Notes under the pieces: generated by a model
What the model saw: the letters and a program-made list of their open reading frames with translations, nothing else
What the model was told of the DNA's origin: nothing
The model's database searches: none
Position numbers and translations under genes: made by a program
From: Carpediemonas membranifera
Lineage: Eukaryota; Fornicata
NCBI GenBank assembly: GCA_019828565.1
Contig: JAHDYR010000007.1
Location: 620,001-684,000 of the forward strand
Direction of reading: 5' to 3'
DNA length: 64,000 bases
In this document: piece after piece, positions 1 to 9,235 of the stretch
Position numbering within the stretch: the first letter of the stretch is position 1
Layout of the letters: every line of letters starts with the position of its first letter

Positions 1-3000
1 GCGAGCACACCCTCGTCAACTGTGTAGACGTATTTCTGGACGAGGTGCATGATGACCTGGTCCATATCGATTACCCCCTCGAGCACGGAGCTCAGCTCGG
101 CCGCGTCTGCGGCTAGGGTATCCGGGTCGAGGACTGCGGTCACATACCAGCGGACCCCCAGCCCGGTGACAATGGTGGCGGTGGCGAAGGCAAGGCAGAG
201 CAGTGCGACAATGGAGACACGCCGGGCCGTACCAGTCTTGATCGTGCTGGGCCTGAACCCGAACGTTGCCACGGGTGCGAGGGAGATGAGGATGACAAGC
301 GCCACGACGACGCTGATGACCGCACGTGCAGTGAAACTGGTGGCGATGAGGACTTCGATCGAGTCCACAATCATGTAGGACATGTCGTACAGGTAACCCG
401 AGATCACCATGAACAATGTCTCGACCTTGTCGTCGAACAGGATGGCCTGGGCGATGGCGAGCTGGTCTGCCGCGGCGAGTGTGGTGGTGTCGGAGGTCTT
501 GTTGGTGTACCAGACCGGCCGGGAGTACTCCTCGACGTCCTGGGCGTGGTGGGTCTCGCCCGTGTAGTTCCAGTCGACGCTGAGGCCCGTGGTGATGTCG
601 CTGGTGAACCCGTGGCCGTACGCCGCGATGCTGACGGCGACGTCCATGTAGTACAAGAGCTGCTGCTTGAGGGTCTGCACCGTGACCATCTCATCGCTCA
701 TCCACATCTCGGGGGCATCGCTATAGTAGTCGAAGTTCCTCTGACGCACGGCCGGGTCATTACGGCGGGCCACGTATGCCCGGAGTCGGTCAGTCGCACC
801 GGCGATGGCGAACCCGGCGGTCTGTATCATGTCGTACCCTTCCGTGCCTGAGCACTGAATGGGTGTCATGTCCAAGAGGTGGTGAATCTCGTGCTCGTTC
901 TCAGTGGCGCTCTGCTGGCTGACAATCGAGTATATCGAGTACGACGCGAGCACCGCCATGGCCACGAGGATGCCTGCCACGCCCAACACGGACCAGACGC
1001 CCTGGATGACACCGAGCCCGCTGGCCTGTTTGCGCTTCCTCCCCCTGGCCGGGCGGTGGGCGAGCTTCTTGACGATGTTGCCGACCGTTTGTATGGGGCT
1101 GTCGCCGATGATATCGCCCTCCTCCGCATCCGAGCCATCCATTGAGTCGACGAAGAGCACTGACACCTCGCTCCCGCTGCTCTCGTCCGCGATCATCTCG
1201 AACGCGGACCTTGGCTCGGGCTGGGGGATCTCATTGGGGCTCTCCAGGAAGGAGATATGGCCCCTGACACCCGGCCGGGTCCTGGGCTTCTCATCGGCCG
1301 TCGAGTCGCTGGGCGAGTCGTCGGAGAACTCCGCGGCGTGAGATTGGGCCAGCTGGGTCGCCCCGAGCTGCTTCTTGGTCAGGTCGTGCTTGTCACCGTC
1401 GTCGAAGGTTGCGAGGTTGCCGTCGCTGAGGTCTTCTTGGAGGTCCTGGTCGAAGTCGAGCATGTTGATGCCGCGGAACTTCGACTTGGCCATGCCGACC
1501 AGCCGCATCTGACGACGGACCTGAGCCCTTGAGACGGAGAGGCAGTTGGTCAGCGAGATGTCACATGAGACTACCTCCGTCGAGAAGTTGCGGAAGATGA
1601 TCCAGAAGATGAGTACGACCGTCATCGCCAGCTGGACCACCACGAGCAGCCCTTGGAAGACGACGCAAACGTACAGGAGCCCGAGGATCGATGACCGCTG
1701 CAGCTCTTGTACCAGGTCCACAATCTCCGCGAAGGAGTCAAAGTTACCGGCAACAGCGGCCTGGGCGTGCGAGTAGACGGTAGACCTCTCCACTAACGTG
1801 ATGTCTGCTGGGCGATCGGTCGTTGACTCAGAAATAACCCGCATCTCATGAGCCAGCCCAGCAGCAATAGCCCAGGTCTTCCGGGCGGCGCGGGCGGGGA
1901 TGACGGGGACCTCGTCGGGCTCGTAGAAGTAGTAGTACTCGTTGCTGCCATGGTCCATGTCGATCAGGAAGTCGTGGTGGGACTCGATCGCCTCAGCTGC
2001 AGCGGAGATGGACGTCGCGAGGGGGTGTTCGAGGTCGAGTGCGTCGAGGCGCGTGTCATTGAGGTACAGGAGGGACGAGAAGAAAGAGCCCTCCCCCACG
2101 GCGAAGCTGACGTTGTGGAGGTCCTTGATGACGGTAATGTGGTCTCGCATCAGCTCTGACACGGCCAGCAGGGCACCGCCTGTGAGGACGGTGAGGGCCA
2201 CATTCACGGCGGCCACGGCGAGGAGGATCCGGAAAAACGTGGTCGACGAGTTCCGCTCAAAGTAGCTCTGACCTGAAGAGCCCGTGCTCGACCCGCTGAA
2301 GCTGGAGCCAGTGCTGTGGCTCTCGGACGAGTTGCTCTTGGTGTCGTCGTCGACGGTCTCGGTCCGCAGCTGCTGGGCGCGGGTGTGGTCCTGCATGACG
2401 GAGTCGAGGAACAGGATGTACCACTCCCGGACGGTTGGGTTGTCCGGGTAGCGGCGGAAGAGGCGCGTGTAGAGCAGGTTGGCCTGGGTGGCCGAGATGC
2501 CGATGCTCCTGGCGTGCTTGATGATGAGCGGCAGGTCAGGGTGGCGGCGAAGGAGCAGGGGCCAGAACTTGCCGACGAGGAAGAGCGTTCGGAGGTGGAA
2601 AGAGCGGGCCTGCGTCAGCTTGCTCTGGATCTCGAGGAACGACGCCGCGTTGTCCTTGCCGCCGAGTGTGAAGACGTGCTGCATCTGCTCGATGTAGCGG
2701 TGCATCGAGAACTCGAACATGCCATGGTCGACGCGTGTGTGGGCGAAGCACTCCTCCGCGATGTTCCGCAGCATAGCGTGGGACGTACTGATCGAGGCGG
2801 GCCCCATGTTGGCGACGTTGAGCAGTGCGAGACGAAGGGGGGGCGTGATCTCCTTGGTGTACGCCACACACGCTCGTCGGAGGACCATGTTCGCACCGGT
2901 GAAGAGGTTGGCCTCCATCGTGGAAGAGATGCCGCCGCGGCCAAACAGACGGCGGTCGTGCCATATGAATGGACGGGTGCCGAGCTCGAGGCCGGTCACA

Positions 3001-5015
3001 GAGATGTCCGCCATCGTCGGCAGTTTAAGGCTCGTGACGGAAATGGCGGCGACGTGCTTGATGTTGGCAGCCCGCTTCCCTGGCTTCAGTGCGTTTCTGA
3101 GGAGGGCGAGCTTCTTCGTAGCGGCATCGCCCGTCTCCGAGAACATGATGGCGAACACATGCTCCTCGGCCATCCTCAGGCGGACGTGGAGTAGGGCCAT
3201 TGGGACAAGGGCCGCGGGGAGGGACAGGAGGGCAAGGAGGGCAAGGGCAGCGGCGGTGGCAGTGCCTGGGGTGACGCCCGTGAAGTAGGTGACCACGGAC
3301 CACAGTGCTCCCAGATGAAGCACGAGAGACGCGACCGCAGCCAGCCCGAGCATGGCGGCGACAAAGGCCTTTTGACGACGGCCGATGGGCCAGAGCGTCG
3401 ACACAACGATGAATGCGAGTGCCACGACCAGGCTGGCGAGACTCATGGCGACGGCGAAGAGGCGGGCCGCGACTCGCATCGAGTCGGAGAGCTCGGTGTC
3501 GTCGAACTCGACGGCACCTATGGCGGCACCAACGAAGGCGACCGAGATGTGGACTGAGAGGAGAAGCAGCTCGCGGAGGTGGTTTACGCTAGAAAGCGTT
3601 GGTGCGAACGCGAAAGAAACGGCGTGCAGGCCGAGGGGGGCGAGAGCGGCGAGCATCATGCCCAGGGCGAGCATGTCGGGCAGAAGGTTGGTGAACATCA
3701 CGGTGAACGCGTTGTCCGTGTCAATGCCGTATACCAGGTGGATGGGGGCACGTCCTGCTAGGAACCCCAGGGGCAGGAAGACGTGTGTGACGAGAACGGT
3801 GGTTGAGAGCACCCCAGCGTACCGGCCAAGCACACGTCCAATGGTAAACATCCGTTCGTGCGTGTTATTGAGGGCCAGGAGTGCTGTGACAGGGCCTGCG
3901 TATACAAAGGCTAAAACTGCGAGTGGAACTGTTACACCGCCCCAGGCGGGCACGGCGGACGTCAGGCTGGGGGCGACGGGGGCCATTAGGACGTCTCTCA
4001 CGACCTGGGCTGTGTCGCTCATCGGTGTGGCGACGGAGAAGGCTGCGAGAAAAGGCAAGAGGAGGCCGCACGCGAGGGCGACGACACTGCTGAGGTAAAC
4101 CCAGCCGGGCACGACGCGGTCGGTCGGCTTCCACCAGAGGGCATATATGATGGCAGGCAGGCCCGTGTTCATGATGTCGCCGATAGTGTTGCGGCCGGTG
4201 TTCGCCTTGTCGTCTGAGCTGATCGCCTGAAGCTGCGCAGCACGACGGATGGCGTAGTTCTTGCTGGCCTGCTGCGAGAGGAATGTTCCAACGATATGGA
4301 GGGACTCTGCGATCGTCTGAACCGCGGCCATGGTCTTGCGACGGGACTTACGGAAGGCCTTGACGAAATCAACGGGGTCGTGGCCGATGTCCTTCGCGAG
4401 GTTCACCATGATCTTGGCGTCTTCGACAGAGGGCACGCCTGTGACAATGCCACCGATGAGTATGGAGGCAATGGCCACGCCGTCGAGCTGGACCGCGCTA
4501 CCGCCATCCGTGAGCGTTCCAGAGTGGCAGAGACCCACGTACGCATGGTCAAACGACAGGGAGCCGATCTGCTGGTCTGAGCTGAAGCAGCGGCGGTTTC
4601 CTTCCTCTGAGCCGCGGATGATAGAACACATCCCGCCAAGACGGGAAGGCTGGCCCAACGGTTGGCCTGACGTGTCAGTAAGAACGGCACTGCAGTTGGC
4701 GTACTCCGTGAACTTGTCCAGGAGGATTTGGATCGCGTCCATATCGAACAGTTCGGGCATTGCCTTGGACGTCGTGGAGAAATCCTTGTGATCGGGGTCA
4801 AACGTGAAGAACGGTGCCAGTTTTTGGATCTGATTTTGCATTACAGCCGGTTGTTCCACATAGATGAAGACATCGTCCAGCGCTTTGAGGAGGGAGGCAT
4901 AACGAACCTTCAAATGCTCGGGAAAATCTGACACGTTGCCACGAATCGTGGGAACTTCAATCTCATCCCCATGCGGAGCGGTGGAGAGCCGTAAAGCTTC
5001 CTCGATGTCCTCCAT
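1..5015 (-). CDS. TmcB-type multi-TM receptor with N-terminal PocR-like domain (C-terminal end outside window)
   Basis: From the ATG at 5013-5015 the minus strand stays open to the left edge, giving 1,671 codons with no stop, so the C terminus is missing. Residues about 65-250 resemble the bacterial PocR sensory domain: a TDTSGQPL strand, then Cys130, Cys143 and a CHSG motif with Cys163, ending in a long helix. Residues about 282-612 hold several hydrophobic segments. Residues about 800-885 contain TPR-like helices with FRRYPDNP, the pattern of the TmcB/TmcC repeat domain of giant protist receptors. Further membrane helices (first near 925-950) bracket two probable extracytoplasmic loops and a Ser/Asp-rich cytosolic loop. 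Family members often end in PAS or cyclase domains, which cannot be seen here. A second in-frame ATG at 4841 would cut only 58 residues. The role is probably cell-surface signalling; the ligand is unknown. Confidence 0.85.
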   Translation of the reverse strand, partial: MEDIEEALRLSTAPHGDEIEVPTIRGNVSDFPEHLKVRYASLLKALDDVFIYVEQPAVMQNQIQKLAPFFTFDPDHKDFSTTSKAMPELFDMDAIQILLDKFTEYANCSAVLTDTSGQPLGQPSRLGGMCSIIRGSEEGNRRCFSSDQQIGSLSFDHAYVGLCHSGTLTDGGSAVQLDGVAIASILIGGIVTGVPSVEDAKIMVNLAKDIGHDPVDFVKAFRKSRRKTMAAVQTIAESLHIVGTFLSQQASKNYAIRRAAQLQAISSDDKANTGRNTIGDIMNTGLPAIIYALWWKPTDRVVPGWVYLSSVVALACGLLLPFLAAFSVATPMSDTAQVVRDVLMAPVAPSLTSAVPAWGGVTVPLAVLAFVYAGPVTALLALNNTHERMFTIGRVLGRYAGVLSTTVLVTHVFLPLGFLAGRAPIHLVYGIDTDNAFTVMFTNLLPDMLALGMMLAALAPLGLHAVSFAFAPTLSSVNHLRELLLLSVHISVAFVGAAIGAVEFDDTELSDSMRVAARLFAVAMSLASLVVALAFIVVSTLWPIGRRQKAFVAAMLGLAAVASLVLHLGALWSVVTYFTGVTPGTATAAALALLALLSLPAALVPMALLHVRLRMAEEHVFAIMFSETGDAATKKLALLRNALKPGKRAANIKHVAAISVTSLKLPTMADISVTGLELGTRPFIWHDRRLFGRGGISSTMEANLFTGANMVLRRACVAYTKEITPPLRLALLNVANMGPASISTSHAMLRNIAEECFAHTRVDHGMFEFSMHRYIEQMQHVFTLGGKDNAASFLEIQSKLTQARSFHLRTLFLVGKFWPLLLRRHPDLPLIIKHARSIGISATQANLLYTRLFRRYPDNPTVREWYILFLDSVMQDHTRAQQLRTETVDDDTKSNSSESHSTGSSFSGSSTGSSGQSYFERNSSTTFFRILLAVAAVNVALTVLTGGALLAVSELMRDHITVIKDLHNVSFAVGEGSFFSSLLYLNDTRLDALDLEHPLATSISAAAEAIESHHDFLIDMDHGSNEYYYFYEPDEVPVIPARAARKTWAIAAGLAHEMRVISESTTDRPADITLVERSTVYSHAQAAVAGNFDSFAEIVDLVQELQRSSILGLLYVCVVFQGLLVVVQLAMTVVLIFWIIFRNFSTEVVSCDISLTNCLSVSRAQVRRQMRLVGMAKSKFRGINMLDFDQDLQEDLSDGNLATFDDGDKHDLTKKQLGATQLAQSHAAEFSDDSPSDSTADEKPRTRPGVRGHISFLESPNEIPQPEPRSAFEMIADESSGSEVSVLFVDSMDGSDAEEGDIIGDSPIQTVGNIVKKLAHRPARGRKRKQASGLGVIQGVWSVLGVAGILVAMAVLASYSIYSIVSQQSATENEHEIHHLLDMTPIQCSGTEGYDMIQTAGFAIAGATDRLRAYVARRNDPAVRQRNFDYYSDAPEMWMSDEMVTVQTLKQQLLYYMDVAVSIAAYGHGFTSDITTGLSVDWNYTGETHHAQDVEEYSRPVWYTNKTSDTTTLAAADQLAIAQAILFDDKVETLFMVISGYLYDMSYMIVDSIEVLIATSFTARAVISVVVALVILISLAPVATFGFRPSTIKTGTARRVSIVALLCLAFATATIVTGLGVRWYVTAVLDPDTLAADAAELSSVLEGVIDMDQVIMHLVQKYVYTVDEGVL

Positions 5016-6400
5016 GTTCGTACGTTGGTACTTCGATGAGGCAAATATTTGCGCTGACGACTCACGACTTCAAATTCAGGTACCACAAAACAGGCAGGCA
5101 GCTGGATATCTGTGATAAATCCTCTCAAACAACGCTCGGTGGAGCTAGTGCCACTGGCGTAGGGAAAACAGTTCCGCGAATATGATTTCATCAGCCTTGA
5201 TTGATTGGGTCATATCTTTTCGTAGCTGGTCGACACTAGTGTCAGAGTGTATTCTTCGGAAAAAATCTGAAGAGTTTTGTCGTTCGGCAACCTCTGGGCT
5301 CACCTCTGGCGTTAGATAAGAACAGGCCAAAATGTGTCTGAAAGCTTCACTCAAATTGAACAAGAGATCGTTCTAATATACACTAACCCCATCAATGCAC
5401 TCACAGTGGTTCTGGGCTCGAGTAAATGGGCCCAAATCCTCAGGGCCACGTCGAGCTTTTCTCTCAACTCATGACCGCCAGGGGTGTTTCAAAGAAAAGC
5501 TCCCATGCATCTTAGTTGGCGCAATAGAAGCATTTGGCATCATCCTGGCTCATGTGGGAAATCATAACCGCAATTCTGGGCAAAGGAATTTCTCGCCGTC
5601 TTCAAGGTGAGAAAATGTGGCATAGAATGTGGACAAAAGATCTCATATATCTGAAACGAGTACTAAACTCGTCCTTTTCAGCATAACTGAAGCTCATAGA
5701 GGTCCCAGAGACAGGATTTTGGCAAAGACAAATGGGTGGGAGAAATGTCCTTCGTGTGAAGTCTTTTGGCTGTCAAACGTCACTATGTCATGTGTAATCG
5801 TTGTTCCCTTTCGTTTCAATGAACAAGAATGCAGCGGTTCATGACATGGCACGCGTGGAAGATTCTGGAGGCTTATCCTGCACATTTTGATGTGCTCAGT
5901 GATTCGTGGTAAAGGTGGACAATAAAGATACTTTGATGCTGATTATGTGTACAGACAATCTTTATGATAAGCTTCAGCGGGTCTGTTTCGGGCATGTCGA
6001 CTGGGATGACATGATGGTGTGTCGCACTTGACCAGCGTCGGTGTCCGGCCAGCGTAGCCTGGCCTCGAACCACTGGCCATGTGGGTCCTGAAGCGCATCA
6101 AACATGCCCGTGGCCGCTGCCTCGAACGGTAAGGCAATGACCCTCTCCGGCTATGGGTACGAATCAATGTAGCGAGTGCAGCCTTCTCAGGCCCCGAGAA
6201 TGCATGGTCTAGGTGACCATGAAGCCTTCAATCGACCCTGTAACCATCTCATCACGAGCACGGGGGGCAGTGCAGTCTCTTGTGGGGTCGACTCGGCCAC
6301 AGTCGGACGCCCCCTGACCGGGCTCAACATGACTGTGAAAGCAACGCAGCATCTCCGGTGCCGCAGAATAAATAAATATAACGCCGCAGCATTTACTACC
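5016..6400. other. gene-free, AT-richer intergenic region (1.4 kb)
   Basis: No open frame here resembles a protein I recognise. The frames present are shorter than about 75 codons, several without ATG, and they switch strand without pattern. Base composition is visibly poorer in G+C than the flanking genes. I looked for tRNA B-box patterns: the best candidate, near 6060-6070 on the minus strand, does not form a T-stem. The right part should hold the 3' UTR of the DNAAF3 gene and the left part the promoter of the TmcB-like gene. Confidence 0.6.
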
Positions 6401-7813
6401 TCACGAGGCCACCCACACAAACCTCAGGTGGCTCCGGGTCATCTCCGGGTCGACCACCACACGGCCCTCGCCGTCCTTCTTGATCAGACCCGTCATGGAC
6501 GAGTCGATCTTGACCCCGCAGCCGGTCGCCAGCTCGTTGACCTTAGCACTGAGGGCTGTTTGCTGGTTCTTGGTCAGATCGAAGAGGTAGCGGGGCGACT
6601 CGACAATGACATCGGCCCTGTTATCACATGCACGCGTAAATAGGTCATCCGTCATGTAAATAGCATAAACTGCGGGAAGAATGATGTGGGTGAACTTGTG
6701 CTTGCGGAAAGAGGACTTGTTCAGCAGTGGCGGCGCCGTGTCATCTCGCCTCGTCCGTTCCCCGAAGTCCACCCATGCCGGACGGCCGATGAAGGGCACG
6801 ACTGACAGACTCGCCAGTACCTCCGCACCCGCCTCGTCGGCAAGCATCATCGCCCGCCTCACGGCCGCGAACGCCACGTGCATGCTGCAGTAGGTAGGCA
6901 CAGTGGTTCCGGTGGGCCCGTTACCCTGCTGCCGCTTGATCAGGAGCTCGAGCTCGTCATCGGGCATGCCGGCCACGGGGGTGACCCCGAAGGAGAGGAA
7001 GGGGCCAGTCAGGATGTCTCCGAGGTACGCCTTCGTCGTCACAGTCTCCCGCCCAATATTCTCCTTAAACTGCGAATCGAGAGTTGGGTTGGGGTGCTTC
7101 AGCTCGTAAATGGTGCCCTCGCTGTTCGTCTTCAGGAACTGGGGCGGGATATTGTCCAGGTCCCCCGCCCAGCCTGCCACGTAGGCGTGGTCGTACCCTA
7201 TCCCCGTTGCGCGCCACGCGGAGTAGTGCTTGCCGAAGACGATGTCGTGCATGGGCTTGAGACGCATCTCGTACTCCCAGTCGGCAAGGGAGGGGATGGC
7301 CTGGTACCGCTCGCCGTAGTGGCGTCTGAGCCTCTCATCGAAGGCCGTATCAGACCCTGGCTGTTCTACTATCGCCTTGAGCTGCTCCTCGACGGACCCG
7401 CGGGCCTTGGTGTCCGGGAACCGGGCGAGGACGGGGAAGAGCTCGGTCCGGCCGCTCAGGGCGTCTAGCACCTTGGCGGCGCACTGCTTGGTATAGAACA
7501 GGGAGATGTCGGACATCCTTGCGTTGGCGTGGAGGTCATTGAAGGCGACGGCTCGGGATGTCGGGTCCTCGGTCTTGTCGAACAGCATGAAGAGGAGGAG
7601 GAGCTGACGAGCCATAGTGAGTGCTGATGACTCGCATAGAACGAACTTCAGGGCTGTGGTCTGCTTCTGGACAAGCCACGAGCACATGGTCTGTAGAACG
7701 TACCGGGGATCGCCGGTATTCACGAGAAGGGCAGAGATGTCCGCTTGGCTCTCAAGTGGAATACCAGGACAGAGTCCATACAGGGGAAACGTCCCCATTC
7801 CGTCGATCTTCAT
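6401..7813 (-). CDS. DNAAF3: dynein axonemal assembly factor 3 (DNAAF3)
   Basis: A 470-residue protein with the two-part DNAAF3 layout. The N-terminal DUF4470-type region carries NTGDPRYVLQTM, where the family has a conserved D-R-H/Y segment. The C-terminal DUF4471-type region has a W-R-x-T-G motif, NPTLDSQFKENIGRE and GDILTGPFLSFG, the most characteristic family stretch. DNAAF3 acts in the cytoplasm, preassembling outer and inner dynein arms before they enter the flagellum, so the organism builds motile cilia. The open frame extends ten codons upstream to a GTG. I place the start at the first ATG (7811-7813), although a second ATG five codons later would also suit the family. The length is close to animal DNAAF3. 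Confidence 0.92.
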   Translation of the reverse strand: MKIDGMGTFPLYGLCPGIPLESQADISALLVNTGDPRYVLQTMCSWLVQKQTTALKFVLCESSALTMARQLLLLFMLFDKTEDPTSRAVAFNDLHANARMSDISLFYTKQCAAKVLDALSGRTELFPVLARFPDTKARGSVEEQLKAIVEQPGSDTAFDERLRRHYGERYQAIPSLADWEYEMRLKPMHDIVFGKHYSAWRATGIGYDHAYVAGWAGDLDNIPPQFLKTNSEGTIYELKHPNPTLDSQFKENIGRETVTTKAYLGDILTGPFLSFGVTPVAGMPDDELELLIKRQQGNGPTGTTVPTYCSMHVAFAAVRRAMMLADEAGAEVLASLSVVPFIGRPAWVDFGERTRRDDTAPPLLNKSSFRKHKFTHIILPAVYAIYMTDDLFTRACDNRADVIVESPRYLFDLTKNQQTALSAKVNELATGCGVKIDSSMTGLIKKDGEGRVVVDPEMTRSHLRFVWVAS

Positions 7814-7956
7814 GACGTTCAAATTTAGGACCTTAATCTGCACATCTGGGCGATCTGAGCCTCTGGACTGGGCATCTCGTCAAATTCACCCACAGAGGTC
7901 GGCTAGTGAATGTTCCGAACTCAGTGTGCCGTTTAATAAACTGTCCGTCTGCATGC

Positions 7957-8121
7957 TCAGTCGAGCTCCTCGACCGTGGGGCCGGCGCCCGATGGGGCCG
8001 CGCCAGGCGCCCCGCCCATGTCGGGCATGCCCTGCGGCGCGCCCTCGGCGTAGAGCTTGGTCATGATGGGCGTCGAGACCTGCTCGAGCTCCTTGCGCTT
8101 GGCCTCGAACTCCTTCTCGGT
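7957..8121 (-). pseudogene. orphan C-terminal exon of a cytosolic Hsp70
   Basis: Read on the minus strand, 54 codons encode the last part of a cytosolic Hsp70. They include [21 protein letters not shown], a Gly/Pro/Met-rich linker and the terminal PTVEELD, followed by TGA (7957-7959). EELD is the variant of the EEVD tail that binds TPR co-chaperones. No ATPase or substrate-binding domain lies upstream; the next sequence is the stop of an unrelated gene about 55 bp away. The homology begins right after CTCACGGAG (8122-8130), which matches the 3' splice pattern of the introns in this window. It is either a relic of a duplicated Hsp70 3' end or a real exon whose 5' partner lies elsewhere. The frame is intact. 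Confidence 0.75.
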
Positions 8122-8175
8122 CTCCGTGAGAATAAGATAGTAACGAAGACCCCATCCACCACCCCTAGCCCTAGC

Positions 8176-9057
8176 CTACAACATGCCCACGCCGCCCTCA
8201 GCCCTGGGTCGGGCGGCCCGCATGGCACCCTCGCACTCGGCCCGATGCTCGTTGACACCCGCCCCGCAGCCCCGGACCATCTGCACCAGCACCGTGGCCA
8301 GAGAGTGGGTGGTGGGGTCAGGTCCACTGAATGCGGCCAGTATGGTATCCTTGACACCCGACGCTGGACTAAAAAGGGCCTCCTGGGCAGCGTCGTAGGC
8401 GGATGGGTCGAGTTTTGTCCAAGCCCGGGTGAGGGAGCGAAGGACAAACGGGACCATGGCCTTGGTCGCGTCAGCGGCGACAAAGGCCCGGCACGCAGAG
8501 ACGAGCTGGGCATAGCGCTCGGAGGTCCACCCAGCCGCCTCAACATCGCCGCTGTACCCCTCTACGCTGCATATCTGTGCGAGATGCGGGTCCGCTGGCA
8601 GGTAGCAGTCGACGGTGGGCTGGAGTCGGTGGGTGTAGACGCTCTCTCGCACCTGGACGAAGCGGGTGGCAGGGGTGCCTTGCGAATGCGTGCGGGATGT
8701 AACTACTGGAGTCTCTGGCAGGGGCTTGGATGGCCGTTTCTCGCGCTTGACGTGCAGACTACCTATCATGCGATTTGAGTGCTGCCAACGAGGCGTGTGC
8801 TTCAGCGTACGAGCGCTTGCTTGGGCAATCTTTTTGTGCACCTTGGGCGTAGATTGTCGATACGGTAGTAGTTGGGGCGTATTTCCTTGGAGCTGGGCGA
8901 ACTGTGGAGCTTGATTCTGCGATGAATCCTTATTCTCCATCCGAGCTCTCTTCACTTGCTTCCTATCCCACATTTCAAACTCATCTACGGCTTTTCGAGT
9001 ACTGTGTAACCTTTCTCGCTCATCACGTACATCATTCCGTATTCCCGCCTTCCTCAT
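8176..9057 (-). CDS. unknown protein, basic N-terminal half
   Basis: A 293-residue open frame I do not recognise. The first 130 residues are rich in Lys, Arg, Gln and Ser (KRARM, KHTPRWQHSNR, KREKRPSKPLPETP) and look disordered and possibly nuclear. From about residue 160 on it looks helical, with repeated Ala- and Leu-rich stretches (LVSACRAFVAADATKAMVPFVL, shown here only to mark the region, spans about residues 185-206). The longest frame begins with TTG at 9075, so I take the first ATG at 9055-9057. It is divergent from the PHD-finger gene with about 180 bp between starts. The Hsp70 exon lies 55 bp beyond its stop, in the same frame after the TAG. Confidence 0.6.
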   Translation of the reverse strand: MRKAGIRNDVRDERERLHSTRKAVDEFEMWDRKQVKRARMENKDSSQNQAPQFAQLQGNTPQLLPYRQSTPKVHKKIAQASARTLKHTPRWQHSNRMIGSLHVKREKRPSKPLPETPVVTSRTHSQGTPATRFVQVRESVYTHRLQPTVDCYLPADPHLAQICSVEGYSGDVEAAGWTSERYAQLVSACRAFVAADATKAMVPFVLRSLTRAWTKLDPSAYDAAQEALFSPASGVKDTILAAFSGPDPTTHSLATVLVQMVRGCGAGVNEHRAECEGAMRAARPRAEGGVGML

Positions 9058-9235
9058 TGGCGGACTCGAGCTCAACTCTGGTCAGCCCCCTGCTCTGCAC
9101 CACAGACAGGTCCAAGCTGGTATCATAGTGACCTGACTCTGGTAGGAGGCCCCCATTCAATGGTGCAGGTTTAGGACATTCCATCGCGCCCGGCTGAATA
9201 CACGGGTTGAAGACAGGCTAAGAGCAAAGTTTCAC

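Noticed and set aside
2316-3194. Plus-strand open frame of 292 codons
   Set aside because: It is the antisense shadow of the TmcB-like gene: Val/Glu/Arg-rich, no domain, while the minus strand is open for 5 kb and shows recognisable domains.
6040-6080. Possible tRNA B box (GGTTCGAGGCC on the minus strand)
   Set aside because: The flanking bases do not form a T-stem and no acceptor or anticodon arm could be folded.
8140-8180. Telomere-like CCCTAGCCCTAG next to the Hsp70 exon
   Set aside because: Only two copies and embedded between genes; too short to call an interstitial telomere tract.
8119-9057. Cis-splicing of the unknown gene at 8176-9057 onto the Hsp70 tail
   Set aside because: The GTNYGY-like donors I found inside that gene (near 8440 and 8755) are in the wrong phase to join the Hsp70 frame.
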